Positions 16,766-26,168 of a DNA stretch of 64,000 nucleotides are shown here, in pieces. Made by a program: the position numbers and the translations under genes. The stretch is from Saccharopolyspora shandongensis (GTDB taxonomy: Bacteria; Actinomycetota; Actinomycetes; Mycobacteriales; Pseudonocardiaceae): the NCBI RefSeq assembly GCF_900106995.1, contig NZ_FNOK01000003.1, forward strand, positions 248,001 to 312,000, given 5' to 3'. Within the stretch, counting starts at the first letter, position 1. Each line of letters begins with the position of its first letter. The notes under the pieces are model-generated. The model was not told where the DNA came from. It made no database searches and worked only from the letters and a program-made list of their open reading frames with translations.

Positions 16766-17683
16766 ATGAGTGGACAACTGCACGGCAAGGTCGCGCTGGT
16801 CGCCGGGGCGACCCGCGGTGCGGGCCGCGGCATCGCGGTGGAGCTGGGGGCGGCCGGCGCGACGGTCTACGGGACCGGGCGCAGCACCCGGGCGCAGCGC
16901 TCGGACTACGACCGGCCGGAGACCATTGAGGACACTGCCGAGCTGGTGACCCGGGCCGGCGGCAACGGCATCGCGGTCCAGGTCGACCACACCGACCCGG
17001 AACAGGTCCGCGAGCTGGTCCGGCGGATCGAAGCGGAGCAGGGCCGGCTGGACATCCTGATCAACGACCTCGGCGGCGAGAACCTGATGGACTGGCACAA
17101 GCCGATCTGGGAGCAGGACCTGGCCAAGGGCCTGCAGCGGCTGCGGGTCGGCATCGAGGCGCACATGATCACCAGCCACTTCGCGCTGGCGCTGCTGAGC
17201 AAGCGCCCGGGCGGGCTGGTCGTGGAGCTCACCGACGGCACCGCGGAGGTGCACGAGCAGTACTACCGCAGCGAGGGCGGCGCGTTCTTCGACATCGTCA
17301 AGGTCGCGGCGCACCGCCTCGCCCGGGCGCAGGGCGAGGAACTGGAGAAGCACGGCGGCACGGCGGTTTCGCTGACGCCGGGCTGGTTGCGGTCGGAGAT
17401 GATGCTCGAACTCTTCGGCGTGACCGAGGAGAACTGGCGGGAGTCCGCGACGGCGCCGGAGGGTTTCGGCATCTCCGAGTCGCCGCAGTTCGTCGGCCGC
17501 GCGGTGGTCGCGCTGGCGACGGACCCGGAGGTGGCCCGCTGGAACAAGGAGTCGCTGTCCAGCGGCCAGCTGGCGAAGGCCTACGGCTTCACGGACGCGG
17601 ACGGCTCCCAGCCGGACGCCTGGCGCTACGTCCTCGAGGTCGAATGGCCCGGCAACCCCGGCAGCCCGGACGACTACCGCTGA
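16766..17683 (+). CDS. SDR-family protein lacking the catalytic tyrosine
   Basis: Short-chain dehydrogenase/reductase fold of 305 residues. The cofactor motif is AGATRGAGRGIA near residue 13, and the Arg that follows (GTGRSTR) suggests NADP(H). The NNAG element is NDLGG. At the YxxxK position the sequence is FDIVK (Phe 175, Lys 179), so the usual proton-donor Tyr is Phe. Two tyrosines lie about 10 residues earlier (EQYYR). The layout resembles DHRS1-like SDRs, but activity is uncertain. A strong GAGGAGGAA precedes ATG 16766. The gene converges on the WYL regulator. Confidence 0.75.
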   Translation: MSGQLHGKVALVAGATRGAGRGIAVELGAAGATVYGTGRSTRAQRSDYDRPETIEDTAELVTRAGGNGIAVQVDHTDPEQVRELVRRIEAEQGRLDILINDLGGENLMDWHKPIWEQDLAKGLQRLRVGIEAHMITSHFALALLSKRPGGLVVELTDGTAEVHEQYYRSEGGAFFDIVKVAAHRLARAQGEELEKHGGTAVSLTPGWLRSEMMLELFGVTEENWRESATAPEGFGISESPQFVGRAVVALATDPEVARWNKESLSSGQLAKAYGFTDADGSQPDAWRYVLEVEWPGNPGSPDDYR

Positions 17684-17699
17684 CCGCCTGAGCGTCAGC
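17679..17699. terminator. Shared hairpin over two convergent stop codons
   Basis: GCTGAC and GTCAGC pair around a 9-nt loop. The hairpin spans the TGA of the SDR gene (17681-17683) and the stop of the WYL regulator (17695-17697), and would end transcripts from both sides. Confidence 0.55.
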
Positions 17700-18666
17700 C
17701 GAATTCGTAGAGGGCGGCGAAGCGGGTGGCCGCTTCGGCCAGGCGGGTGCGGAGGTCCGGTGGGGTCAGGACCTCCGCTTCCGGGCCCAGCGAGAGGATC
17801 TGGTCGTAGGCCACGTCCAGGGATTCCACCGGGAACGTGGTGGTCACCCAGCCTCGCGCGTCGGGTTCGCCGGCGGCCGCTTCCGCTTCGCGCGCCGCGG
17901 CGCCGTCGGTCGTCGCGTGCAACTTCCGCAGGCCCGCCGGGCTGATCCGGATCCCGACGCGTTCGGTCAGCAGGGAGCGGGAGAACTCGTCGGCCTTCTC
18001 CTCCCAGAAGGCCGGGAGGTCGAAGGTCTCGTCGCGGGCGAACTCGTCGTCACCGACCTCCACCTCGCGAAAGCGGTCGACCCGGTAGGTCAGGAACCGC
18101 GGGCCGCTGCGGGCCGCCAGGTACCAGACGCCCGCCTTGAGCACGAGCCCGTACGGCTCCAGCTCGCGCCGCACCTCCTCGTCGCCGCGCCGGTACCGGG
18201 CGACGATCTTGCGGTCGCGCCACACCGCCCGGCTCAGTTCCGGCAGCACAGCCGGGGTTTCGGCCTCGCGGAACCAGCGGGGCGCGTCGAGGTGGAAGCG
18301 CTGCCCCACCCGTTGCGGCGCATCGCGGAACGGCGGCGCCAGCGCGGCCGACGCCTTCAGCCGCGCGGCGACGACGGCTTCGCCGAGGCCCATGTCGCTC
18401 GCCGGCCCCGGCACGCCGGCGAGGAACAGCGCCTCCGCTTCCGCCTGGTGGAGCCCGTTGAGCTTCGCCCGGTAGCCGCCGAGCAGCCGGTATCCGCCGG
18501 CCCGCCCGCGCTCGGCGTACACCGGCACCCCGGCCGCCGCCAGCGCGAGCACGTCGCGGGCCACCGTCCGCTCGGAGACCTCCAGCTCGCGGGCGAGTTC
18601 CGGCCCGGTCATGACCTCCCGCACCTGCAACAAGCACAGCAACGACACCAACCGCGAAGCCCGCAC
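17695..18666 (-). CDS. YafY-type HTH/WYL-domain transcriptional regulator
   Basis: About 323 residues. An N-terminal winged helix (RASRLVSLLCLLQVREVMT, ELEVSERTVARDV) is followed by a WYL domain (YGLVLKAGVWYLAARSG, YRVDRFREVEV) and a C-terminal WCX-like extension (FPVESLDVAYDQILSLGPEAEVLTPPDLR). Such proteins sense small molecules or nucleic acids. GTG 18666 gives the family-typical start (VRASRLVS). GTG 18690 is possible. Neither has a strong ribosome site. It lies downstream of, and may regulate, the sugar importer, but its target is not shown. Confidence 0.85.
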   Translation of the reverse strand: MRASRLVSLLCLLQVREVMTGPELARELEVSERTVARDVLALAAAGVPVYAERGRAGGYRLLGGYRAKLNGLHQAEAEALFLAGVPGPASDMGLGEAVVAARLKASAALAPPFRDAPQRVGQRFHLDAPRWFREAETPAVLPELSRAVWRDRKIVARYRRGDEEVRRELEPYGLVLKAGVWYLAARSGPRFLTYRVDRFREVEVGDDEFARDETFDLPAFWEEKADEFSRSLLTERVGIRISPAGLRKLHATTDGAAAREAEAAAGEPDARGWVTTTFPVESLDVAYDQILSLGPEAEVLTPPDLRTRLAEAATRFAALYEFG

Positions 18667-18764
18667 TCCGGGCAAACTACGCCACCGCACCGACAGCCCG
18701 CCGCGCGATCCGCGCGACTCGTGATCCGCTTGGCCTCATCTGCTTCGCGCGAAACCGCCGCCGG

Positions 18765-19557
18765 TCAGCGGAGGCCGGAGGTCTTGAGGGAGGCGACCAG
18801 CCACCGCTGGCCGAAGAGGAAGACCAGGATCGTCGGCAGCGCCGCGAGCATCGCCGCCGCCAGCACGTAGTGCTGCTTCGAGGCGTACTGGCCTTGCAGG
18901 GACGCGATCCCGACCTGGACCACCCGCAGCGACTCGTCCTGCGCCACCGCCAGCGGCCACAGGAACGAGTTCCAGTTGGCCAGGAAGAACAGCACCGCCA
19001 GTGCCGCCAGCATCGGGCGGCTCAGCGGCAGGACGACGTGCCAGTAGATCCGCCAGTGGCCGCAGCCGTCGAGGTGCGCCGCCTCCTCCAGTTCCCGCGG
19101 CACCCCGAGGTAGAACTGGCGGAGCAGGAAGATGCCGAAGGCGTTGAACAGGCCCGGCACGATCAGGCCCGCGTAGGTGTCGACCATGCCCAGCCCGCGG
19201 ACCACGATGAACAGCGGCACCAGGATCACCGGCAGCGAGATCAGCAGCGTCGCGACCACCGAGGCGAACGCGAATCCCCTGCCCCGGAAGGACAACCGGG
19301 CCAGCGCGTAGGCCGCCATCGAGTGCAGGAACAGCGCGATCACGGTGACCGTGACGGCCACGAACGCGCTGTTCGCGAGGTAGCGCAGGAACGGCACCTC
19401 GGTGAGCACGTAGGCCACATTGGACAGTGTCAGCTCTCGGGGCCAGCCGAGGTCGTACAGCTGCGATTCCGGGCGGAAGGCGCTGAGCAGCAACCAGAGC
19501 AGCGGCGCGACGGTCACCAGCGCGACCAGGTAGGCGAGCACCGCCCTGCCGGAGGTC

Positions 19558-19565
<8 letters not shown>
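18765..19565 (-). CDS. Carbohydrate ABC transporter permease (MalG type)
   Basis: A 266-residue inner-membrane permease with six predicted helices. The EAA loop that docks the ATPase is EEAAHLDGCGHWRIYWHVVLPL. It starts at ATG 19565, inside the end of the partner permease gene (8-bp overlap). It ends the three-gene importer operon. No ATP-binding protein gene is present nearby, so a shared MsiK-type ATPase encoded elsewhere is likely, as in other actinobacteria. Confidence 0.92.
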
Positions 19566-20444
<879 letters not shown>

Positions 20445-20448
<4 letters not shown>

Positions 20449-21761
20449 TGGATCGGCGCTCCGTCGTAGGTGGACAGGAACGTGTCGATCTGCTCGGCCG
20501 CGGCACCGGCGGCCGCGACCGGATCGGCGCCGTCGAGGTGGCAGGCCTGCAGCGCGTCGGAGATCGCCCGGTAGACCTCCGGCGGATACCTCGGCTCGGG
20601 ACGGGCCTCGGCCATCACCTGCTCGGCGAACACCTTCATCGGGCCGTGGTCGAACGCGCCGTGCTCCTCGGCGGCGCGCTGCACCGAGTAGCGGGGCGGC
20701 AGGTTCGTCTTGGCGACGGTGTTCCACAGCCGCATCCGCTCGATGCACGCCGGATCGGCGGAACCCAGCGCCCACACCACGAACTCGGCGGCGGCCTCCG
20801 GGTTGGCGCCCTTGGCGTTGGCGACCAGCGCCCAGCTGCCCAGCGACGTGGTGTAGGTGCCGCCGGGCGGGGCGGGCATGGGCGCGACGCCGTAGCGGAA
20901 ATCCGGTGCCTGCTCGGCGATTTCGGCGATGCCCCAGATCCCGAGCTGCTGCATCGCGCAGTACCCGTCGGCGATGTTGGAGATCGTGTCGTTGGCGCCC
21001 GAGCCCCGCACCCGGCGCGGCGCGACGCCGGCCCGCACGGTGTCCTGCCAGAACCGCAGGGCCGCGTGCACGCCCGGGCCGTCGAAGGCGGACCGGCTCT
21101 GGTCGGGCGCGAACACCTCGCCGCCGGCCATCCACATCGTCTGGTACCAGGTGAAGTTCTGGTAGTAGCCGGGATTCGTCTCGAACATCATCCCGAAGCG
21201 GTCGGGCGTGGTCAGCCGCTCCGCCACCGCGATCAGGTCGTCCCAGGTGCGCGGCAGGTCGCCCTCCGAGAGCCCGGCCTGCTCGAAGGCCGCCTCGCCG
21301 TAGTAGAGCGCGAGCGGCTCGATCTCCATCGGCAGGCCGTAGACCCGGTCGTCGACCAGCCGGGTCTGCAGGACCTGCGGCAGGAAGTCGGCCCGCACCT
21401 CGGGATCCAGGTGCGGCGTGAGGTCGGCGAGCACGCCGCCGTTGTAGTAGCGCAGGAAGTCGCCGGGGCTGAGCATGAAGACGTCCGGCCCGGCGCCCGC
21501 GCTGAACGAGGTCTGCAGCGTCGGCCCGGAGGTGTAGTCCTTGGTCGGCACGTAGCGCAGCCGGACCTTGACGTCGTGGGTGGCGTTCCACTCGGCGGCC
21601 AGCCGCACGACCCAGTCGCTGCGCGCCTTCGGCTCGCCGCCGGGCCCCAGGAAGTTCCAGAAGGTGATCTCCTGGGGATTTCTCGCCGGGGCGCAGCCGA
21701 CCAGAGCGGGAGCGGCGAGAGCGGCGGCTCCGACGCCGCGCAGGAACCCGCGGCGGCTCAC
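20445..21761 (-). CDS. Sugar-binding lipoprotein of ABC importer (Tat-type signal)
   Basis: Extracellular solute-binding protein, family 1, of 438 residues. The N-terminus SRRGFLRGVGAAALAAP carries a twin arginine, and LVGC is a lipobox, so it is probably exported by Tat and lipid-anchored. Family features include ITFWNFLGPGGEP and GPDVFMLSPGDFLRYYNGG. GTG 21761 has GGAGGGGAAC upstream. An upstream ATG would put about 28 extra residues before the signal and is rejected. It is first in the importer operon. Confidence 0.9.
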
Positions 21762-22004
21762 GTTCCCCTCCGAACACGCCACGCCGATCACCCCCAGTAA
21801 GCATCGGTGTCGCGGTAAACGATTGCTGACGACGCTATTGATCATCCTCCGGGTGAGTCAATGCTCCATTCGTGGCTGCCAGTGTTCGCCATTCACGGCA
21901 CAGTTGGAGCAGGGTGGACGGACCGTTCGCCCCGATGGACGAGGCGGACGGGCCGTTCGCCCCACACCCGAAACGGCTTGCGCGGCAACGGGAAGCGCTC
22001 GCGG

Positions 22005-22110
22005 TCAGGACAGTTCGTCGGCCCATCGCCGGGACCACTCGACCATCGGCCCCATCGCTTCGACCAGTTCTTCGCCGAGCCGGGTGAGGCGGTAGCCACC
22101 TTCGACCACG
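22005..22110 (-). pseudogene. C-terminal remnant of an HxlR-family regulator
   Basis: On the minus strand, the frame ending in TGA at 22005-22007 reads TVVEGGYRLTRLGEELVEAM followed by a Trp-containing helix (MVEWSRRWADEL). This is the wing and final helix of HxlR-type winged-helix proteins (YRLTPLG type). The N-terminal recognition half is absent. At its 5' side the sequence runs directly into the decarboxylase fragment on the other strand. The call is pattern recognition over about 35 residues. Confidence 0.5.
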
Positions 22111-22389
22111 GTGGGGCTGAGCGCCGAACAGCTCGCGGACACCACCGAGCCCCGGCCCAGTGCCGAGACCTGGAGCGAAGCGGATCTCGCGCTGCTCGCG
22201 GCCGTCGACCAACTCGACGCAACCGCGAGCCTGGACGATGCGATGTGGGCGCGGCTGCGCGACCGGTACAGCGACCCTCAGCTGGTGGAGCTGGTAGTCC
22301 TGATCGGCTGGTACCGGACGATCGGCTACCTGTGCAACGCCCTCGACCTGGAACCCGAGTCCTGGGCAACGCCCTGGCCCGGCGGCTGA
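22111..22389 (+). pseudogene. C-terminal half of a carboxymuconolactone decarboxylase (AhpD-like) protein
   Basis: The frame reads GLSAEQLADTTEP, WSEADLALLAAVDQL and SDPQLVELVVLIGWYRTIGY, which is the C-terminal half of CMD/AhpD-like proteins. The N-terminal half with the CxxH active site is missing, and an in-frame TAG at 22093-22095 closes the frame upstream. Full-length relatives are about 180 residues; only 92 remain. A GTG at 22111 could still start translation. It directly abuts the HxlR remnant. Confidence 0.6.
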
Positions 22390-22398
22390 TCCTCAGCC
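22384..22398. terminator. Hairpin between the decarboxylase fragment and the nitric oxide synthase gene
   Basis: GGCTGA-tcc-TCAGCC overlaps the stop of the fragment and lies immediately next to the synthase stop (22400). It resembles other convergent-stop hairpins in this window. Confidence 0.5.
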
Positions 22399-22399
22399 C

Positions 22400-23641
22400 C
22401 TACCGCGGTCCCGGCGCGAAGCGGGGTGGGCCGCCTTCGAGGGCTCGGCGGGTCGCGTCGTCGTCGAGGAGGAAGTCCGGACGCTGCGGGTCCTCGTCGT
22501 AGTAGCGGTGGAAGACCGGGGTCTGCGAGCCCGACATCGGCGGCACGATCCAGGACCAGTCCACCGGGCACTTGCGGCCCGCCGCCTCCTCCTTGGCCAG
22601 GTGCGTCAGGAAGCGCTTCGACTCGGTGTGGTGGTCGGTGATGGTCACCCCGGCCTGCTGGTAGGAGTGCAGCACCGCGCGGTTGAGCTCCACCAGCGCG
22701 CGATCCCGCCACAGCGTGTCCTCGCGCGAGGTGTCCAGCCCGAGCTTCTCGGCCACCACCGGGACGAGGTCGTAGCGGTCGGTGTCGCCGAAGTTCCGGG
22801 CGCCGATCTCGGTGCCCATGTACCAGCCGTTGAACGGCGCCGCCGGGTACGACACCCCGCCGATGCGCAGCCGCATGTTGCTGATCACCGGGACGGCGTG
22901 CCAGCGCAGCCCGAGCTCGGCGAACCAGGGCAGCTCCGGGTGGCTCAGCGGAACCTCCTTGACCAGCTCCGCGGGCAGGGCGAACATGTGCGGCCCCTCC
23001 TCGGCCGTCTCCACCACCAGCGGCAGCACGTCGAAGGCGGAGCGCTGCGCCGGCGGGCGCCAGCCGAAGCCGATCAGCGCGTCGGTGAAGCGCACGTACC
23101 GCGGATCGCCCAGCACCGAGCCGTCCTGGCGCCGGTAGCCGGCGTAGCGGATCAGCTGCTCGTTCCAGATCCGCGGCGCCGGGCGCTGCGGGATCTCCGG
23201 CGGGAACACGCTGATCACCGGGCGGATCTTGCCGTTGTTGGTAGCCATCCGCAGGTGCTGCACGCAGTGCGCCGCGACGGCGGAGACGTTGTGCACGTCG
23301 CGCAGGTCCCGCACCTTCAGGCTCCGCCAGTACAGCCGCCCGATGCAGCGGGCGTTGTTGCGCCACGCCACCTGCGCGCCGAAGGTCAGCTCCTGCGGCG
23401 TGTGCCGGTAGCTGCCGACGGTCTCGACCTCGTACCGCATCCGGTCCAGCCGCTGCTGCAGCGACCCGGAATCCCGGTTCTCGGCGTGGAAGAGCCGCAG
23501 GAACTCCTCGGCCTCGGCGATGTCCACCGGCGGCGCGGGGCGGGCCGGCACCGCGCGAACCGAGTGCAGCCGCCTGGTCCGCTGAGCCTGTCCCGAGAAG
23601 ACCGACTCCGGTGCGTCGCCACTAACCCTGAACACGACCAC
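22400..23641 (-). CDS. nos: Bacterial nitric oxide synthase oxygenase
   Basis: Heme enzyme that converts L-arginine to nitric oxide and citrulline. It consists of the oxygenase domain alone. The 413-residue product carries the heme-thiolate cysteine in AWRNNARCIGR (near residue 99). It also has the substrate and pterin regions (PFNGWYMGTEIGARNFGD, and RKCPVDWSWIVPPMSGS near the C-terminus). No reductase is fused, as in other bacterial forms. It lies 52 bp downstream of the FAD monooxygenase gene on the same strand and probably shares its MarR-controlled promoter. The start at 23641 (GTG) is the longest; GTG 23635 is also possible. Confidence 0.95.
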   Translation of the reverse strand: MVVFRVSGDAPESVFSGQAQRTRRLHSVRAVPARPAPPVDIAEAEEFLRLFHAENRDSGSLQQRLDRMRYEVETVGSYRHTPQELTFGAQVAWRNNARCIGRLYWRSLKVRDLRDVHNVSAVAAHCVQHLRMATNNGKIRPVISVFPPEIPQRPAPRIWNEQLIRYAGYRRQDGSVLGDPRYVRFTDALIGFGWRPPAQRSAFDVLPLVVETAEEGPHMFALPAELVKEVPLSHPELPWFAELGLRWHAVPVISNMRLRIGGVSYPAAPFNGWYMGTEIGARNFGDTDRYDLVPVVAEKLGLDTSREDTLWRDRALVELNRAVLHSYQQAGVTITDHHTESKRFLTHLAKEEAAGRKCPVDWSWIVPPMSGSQTPVFHRYYDEDPQRPDFLLDDDATRRALEGGPPRFAPGPR

Positions 23642-23693
23642 ACGTTAGCGTGACGAAGACGATCTTGAGCAGCGTCCCGCACACCCGGCGCGA

Positions 23694-24788
23694 TCAGGCA
23701 CCGCGCAGCGACTGCGCCACGGCGGCGAAGCCGTAGTCGAGCATCTCCGCCTCGTACTCGCGGACCGCGTCGAGCAGGGGTCCGCGGCACTCTACGATGC
23801 GGCTGCAGAGCAGGGCCGCGTCGCGCATCGCGACGGCCGCGCTGTTCCCGGTCGGGACCATGGTGTGGATGGCGTCGCCCATCACCGTGACCGGGACGGT
23901 CCGCCAGGGTGGCACGGGTTCCGCGGTCCGGACCGTCGTCGAGTGCACGCTCTGCGGATCGCCGAGCCGGACGAGCTCGCCGAGCGCGGCGGGCCAGTCC
24001 TCGATCAGTTCGGCCGCCGCCTCCTGCAGCCCGGGCCCGTCCGCGGCGGACTCCGCGACCGGCCGGAGCGAGCCGGGGACACCGACGACCCACATCAGAT
24101 AGTCCTCGACGCCGGTACCGGTGCGGGATTCGAAGGCGGCCAACGGCATGTACCGGCCGTCCGGCCCGTTCACGATGGAGAACCCGTCCAGCGCGGCGGC
24201 AGGCGCCAGCGCCCGCACCCGCGGGGTCAACGGCGTCTTCCCGTAGATCAGGAACTGGCCGGTCTCGACGACCTCGGCGCCGGGCAGCAGCTGGACCCGG
24301 ATCCGGGAGTGCGTTCCGTCCGCGGCCACCAGCAGGTCCGCGTCGGCGACCTCGCCGCCGGCGAAGAACACCCGCACCCGCCCGTCGTCGAGCAGTTCGT
24401 AGCGCTCGAACGGCGAGCCGTGGCGCACGTCCAGGCCGGTCAGGAGGATCCGGCGGAGGGTGACCCGGTCGACCACCAGGTGCTGCCCCGCGGAATCGTC
24501 GGAGTCCGGCGGAACCTCCAGGCGGTGGACGACCTGCAGCTGCGGGTCGAGGAAGGACACCCCCGACCCGAGCACGCCCGAAGTCGCCACCGCCCGCTCG
24601 TAGAGCTCGGGCGGCAGGCAAGCGCGCAAGGCGAGATCGCCCTCCTGCCCGACGTGGATGCGGTAGCCCTGGCTGCGCTGGTCGACGGCGGCTTCCCGCT
24701 CGTAGACCGCGACGCGCAAGCCGGCTCGGACCAGACCCTGAGCGAGCAGGGGCCCCGCGAGGCCCGCTCCTACGACGATGATGTCCAC
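23694..24788 (-). CDS. FAD-dependent aromatic-type monooxygenase (group A)
   Basis: Single-component flavoprotein hydroxylase of 364 residues. Motifs are the dinucleotide fold VVGAGLAGPLLAQGL, the DG motif VAADGTHSRIR, and the GD motif VMGDAIHTMVPTGNSAAVA. I prefer GTG 24788 to ATG 24824. A GATAAT -10 (24798-24803) would start transcription about 3 nt before GTG 24788, giving a near-leaderless mRNA, and the longer form would run through the operator. It is divergent from marR and upstream of nos. The substrate is unknown. Confidence 0.85.
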   Translation of the reverse strand: MDIIVVGAGLAGPLLAQGLVRAGLRVAVYEREAAVDQRSQGYRIHVGQEGDLALRACLPPELYERAVATSGVLGSGVSFLDPQLQVVHRLEVPPDSDDSAGQHLVVDRVTLRRILLTGLDVRHGSPFERYELLDDGRVRVFFAGGEVADADLLVAADGTHSRIRVQLLPGAEVVETGQFLIYGKTPLTPRVRALAPAAALDGFSIVNGPDGRYMPLAAFESRTGTGVEDYLMWVVGVPGSLRPVAESAADGPGLQEAAAELIEDWPAALGELVRLGDPQSVHSTTVRTAEPVPPWRTVPVTVMGDAIHTMVPTGNSAAVAMRDAALLCSRIVECRGPLLDAVREYEAEMLDYGFAAVAQSLRGA

Positions 24789-24795
24789 CGAACAG

Positions 24796-24834
24796 AGATT
24801 ATCTGAATTCAGATGATCTGTCATCGGGCATAAT
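24796..24834. promoter_or_regulatory. Palindromic operator and overlapping divergent promoters
   Basis: ATCTGAATTCAGAT (24801-24814) is a perfect 14-bp palindrome. Outer AGAT and ATCT halves extend it to 24 bp (24796-24819). Minus-strand -10 GATAAT (24798-24803) serves the monooxygenase gene. Plus-strand -10 CATAAT (24829-24834) serves marR, with its -35 inside the palindrome. A MarR dimer bound here would block both promoters. Confidence 0.8.
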
Positions 24835-24840
24835 GCGCAC

Positions 24841-25284
24841 GTGGACAAGCCCGGCGAACATCTCGAGCTGCTGATCGGCGGCGACCTGTACCTGGCCCAC
24901 CGCTACGCCCGCGCCGCGACCAACCGCGCCCTGCGCGCGCACCGGCTCGACCTGCGCCACTTCGCGGTGCTCGGCCACCTCGCCGAGGCGGGCCCGACCC
25001 CGCAGAGCGCACTGGTGGGCCACCTGCAGATGGACAAGTCCTCGATGGTCTACGTGCTCGACGAGCTGGAGCGGCAGGACCTGGTCAACCGCCGCAAGGA
25101 CGAGCACGACCGCCGCCGGTACGCCGTCCACCTCACCGACGAAGGCCGCGCCCGCCTGGCCGAAGTCACCCGGATTGCGGCGCAGACGATGAGCGAACTG
25201 CTGGCGCCCCTGTCCGAATCCGACCAACACCGCCTGCACACCCTGCTGACCCGCTTCATCGACCACGCAGCCAACGAAACCTGA
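24841..25284 (+). CDS. MarR-family transcriptional regulator
   Basis: A 147-residue winged-helix regulator. The recognition helix region is HLQMDKSSMVYVLDELERQ and the wing is VNRRKDEHDRRRYAVHLTDEG. Helices at both ends would form the dimer. The -10 CATAAT lies 6 nt before the GTG, so the mRNA is probably leaderless. It is divergent from the monooxygenase-nos pair across a 52-bp gap that contains the palindromic operator, so autoregulation and control of that pair are likely. Confidence 0.93.
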   Translation: MDKPGEHLELLIGGDLYLAHRYARAATNRALRAHRLDLRHFAVLGHLAEAGPTPQSALVGHLQMDKSSMVYVLDELERQDLVNRRKDEHDRRRYAVHLTDEGRARLAEVTRIAAQTMSELLAPLSESDQHRLHTLLTRFIDHAANET

Positions 25285-25291
25285 ACTCCGC

Positions 25292-25325
25292 TCAGGCCAC
25301 CGTCGACAGCGCCTAGGTCATCGCG
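25292..25325 (-). repeat. Partial duplicate of the ftsQ 3' end
   Basis: The 34 bases here match the end of ftsQ (25422-25455) at 29 positions, including the stop codon and the last codons (…STVA-stop versus PTVA-stop). It is in the same orientation, 130 bp away, just after marR. It is best read as a remnant left when the accessory block was inserted or when the ftsQ end was duplicated. Confidence 0.65.
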
Positions 25326-25421
25326 TGCGCGGCTTCGGCGAGTCCGGACTTCAGAGCTTCGACGCCTCGTCCCACGGGCCCGGGAAGTCCTTCGCCGAGT
25401 CACGCCGCCGGAAGCGGCGCG

Positions 25422-26168
25422 TCAGGCCACCGTCGGCAGCGCCGGGGTCGTCACGTCGTAGACGTTGCCCGGGCGGGTCAGCAGCGGCGGGAGGATCGCC
25501 GCCTTCCTCGGGGTTTCCTCCAGCGTTCCCCAGTGGACCTCGCGGTCGCCCTTGAGCGCCAGGCGGATGTCGTTCGGGTTCTCCGCGATCACCGCCGTCA
25601 CGTCCGCGCGCACCGGCTGGGAGAGGGCCATCAGCACCGTCATCGCCGCGCGGGTCGCCGCGTCGTTCTGGGATGCCTCGCGCACCCGGAGCTCCGGCAG
25701 GTCCGCCGGGCGGTCCGGGACCGCCTCGAACGGCACACCGCCGGCGTCCACGAGCTGAATCCCGTTGCGGGCCACCAGGAACGCCACCGGCACCCGCTCC
25801 GTCACCTGGACCTGCACCGTCGACGGCCAGCTCAGCGACACCTGCACCGCGGCGATCTTCGGCACCACCTGCAGCCGGTCGTGGATCTGGTCGACGTCGA
25901 CCTGCAGCATCGGCGTGCCCAGCTCGATGCCCGCCGCCTGCACCACCTGGTCCTGGCCCAGCGTCGCGTTGCCGACGACCTGCACCGACCGGACGCCCAG
26001 CAGCGGCGTGAAGTACAGCACGAGCGCCACCGTCGTCACCGCGGCCAGCACCGCCGGGAGCGCCCAGCGCCGCCACTTCGGCGGCGCCGACGCGCCGCCC
26101 CGCACCGGACGACCCCGGGTGCTACGCATCCCGGGACGTTCCGTTGCACGGCGGCGCGTCGGGGTCAC
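25422..26168 (-). CDS. ftsQ: Cell division protein FtsQ
   Basis: Bitopic divisome protein of 248 residues. It has a basic cytoplasmic N-terminus, one membrane helix (about residues 36-55), a POTRA domain ([21 protein letters not shown]) and the FtsQ beta domain ([33 protein letters not shown]). The GTG start overlaps the murC stop by 4 bp. It is the last gene of the central mur block. ftsZ, its usual next neighbour, is 9 kb away. Confidence 0.94.
   Translation of the reverse strand: MTPTRRRATERPGMRSTRGRPVRGGASAPPKWRRWALPAVLAAVTTVALVLYFTPLLGVRSVQVVGNATLGQDQVVQAAGIELGTPMLQVDVDQIHDRLQVVPKIAAVQVSLSWPSTVQVQVTERVPVAFLVARNGIQLVDAGGVPFEAVPDRPADLPELRVREASQNDAATRAAMTVLMALSQPVRADVTAVIAENPNDIRLALKGDREVHWGTLEETPRKAAILPPLLTRPGNVYDVTTPALPTVA

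Noticed and set aside
25321..25421. A short gene between marR and ftsQ
   Set aside because: A frame ending KDFPGPWDEASKL is present, but it has no start codon or ribosome site and is too short to support.
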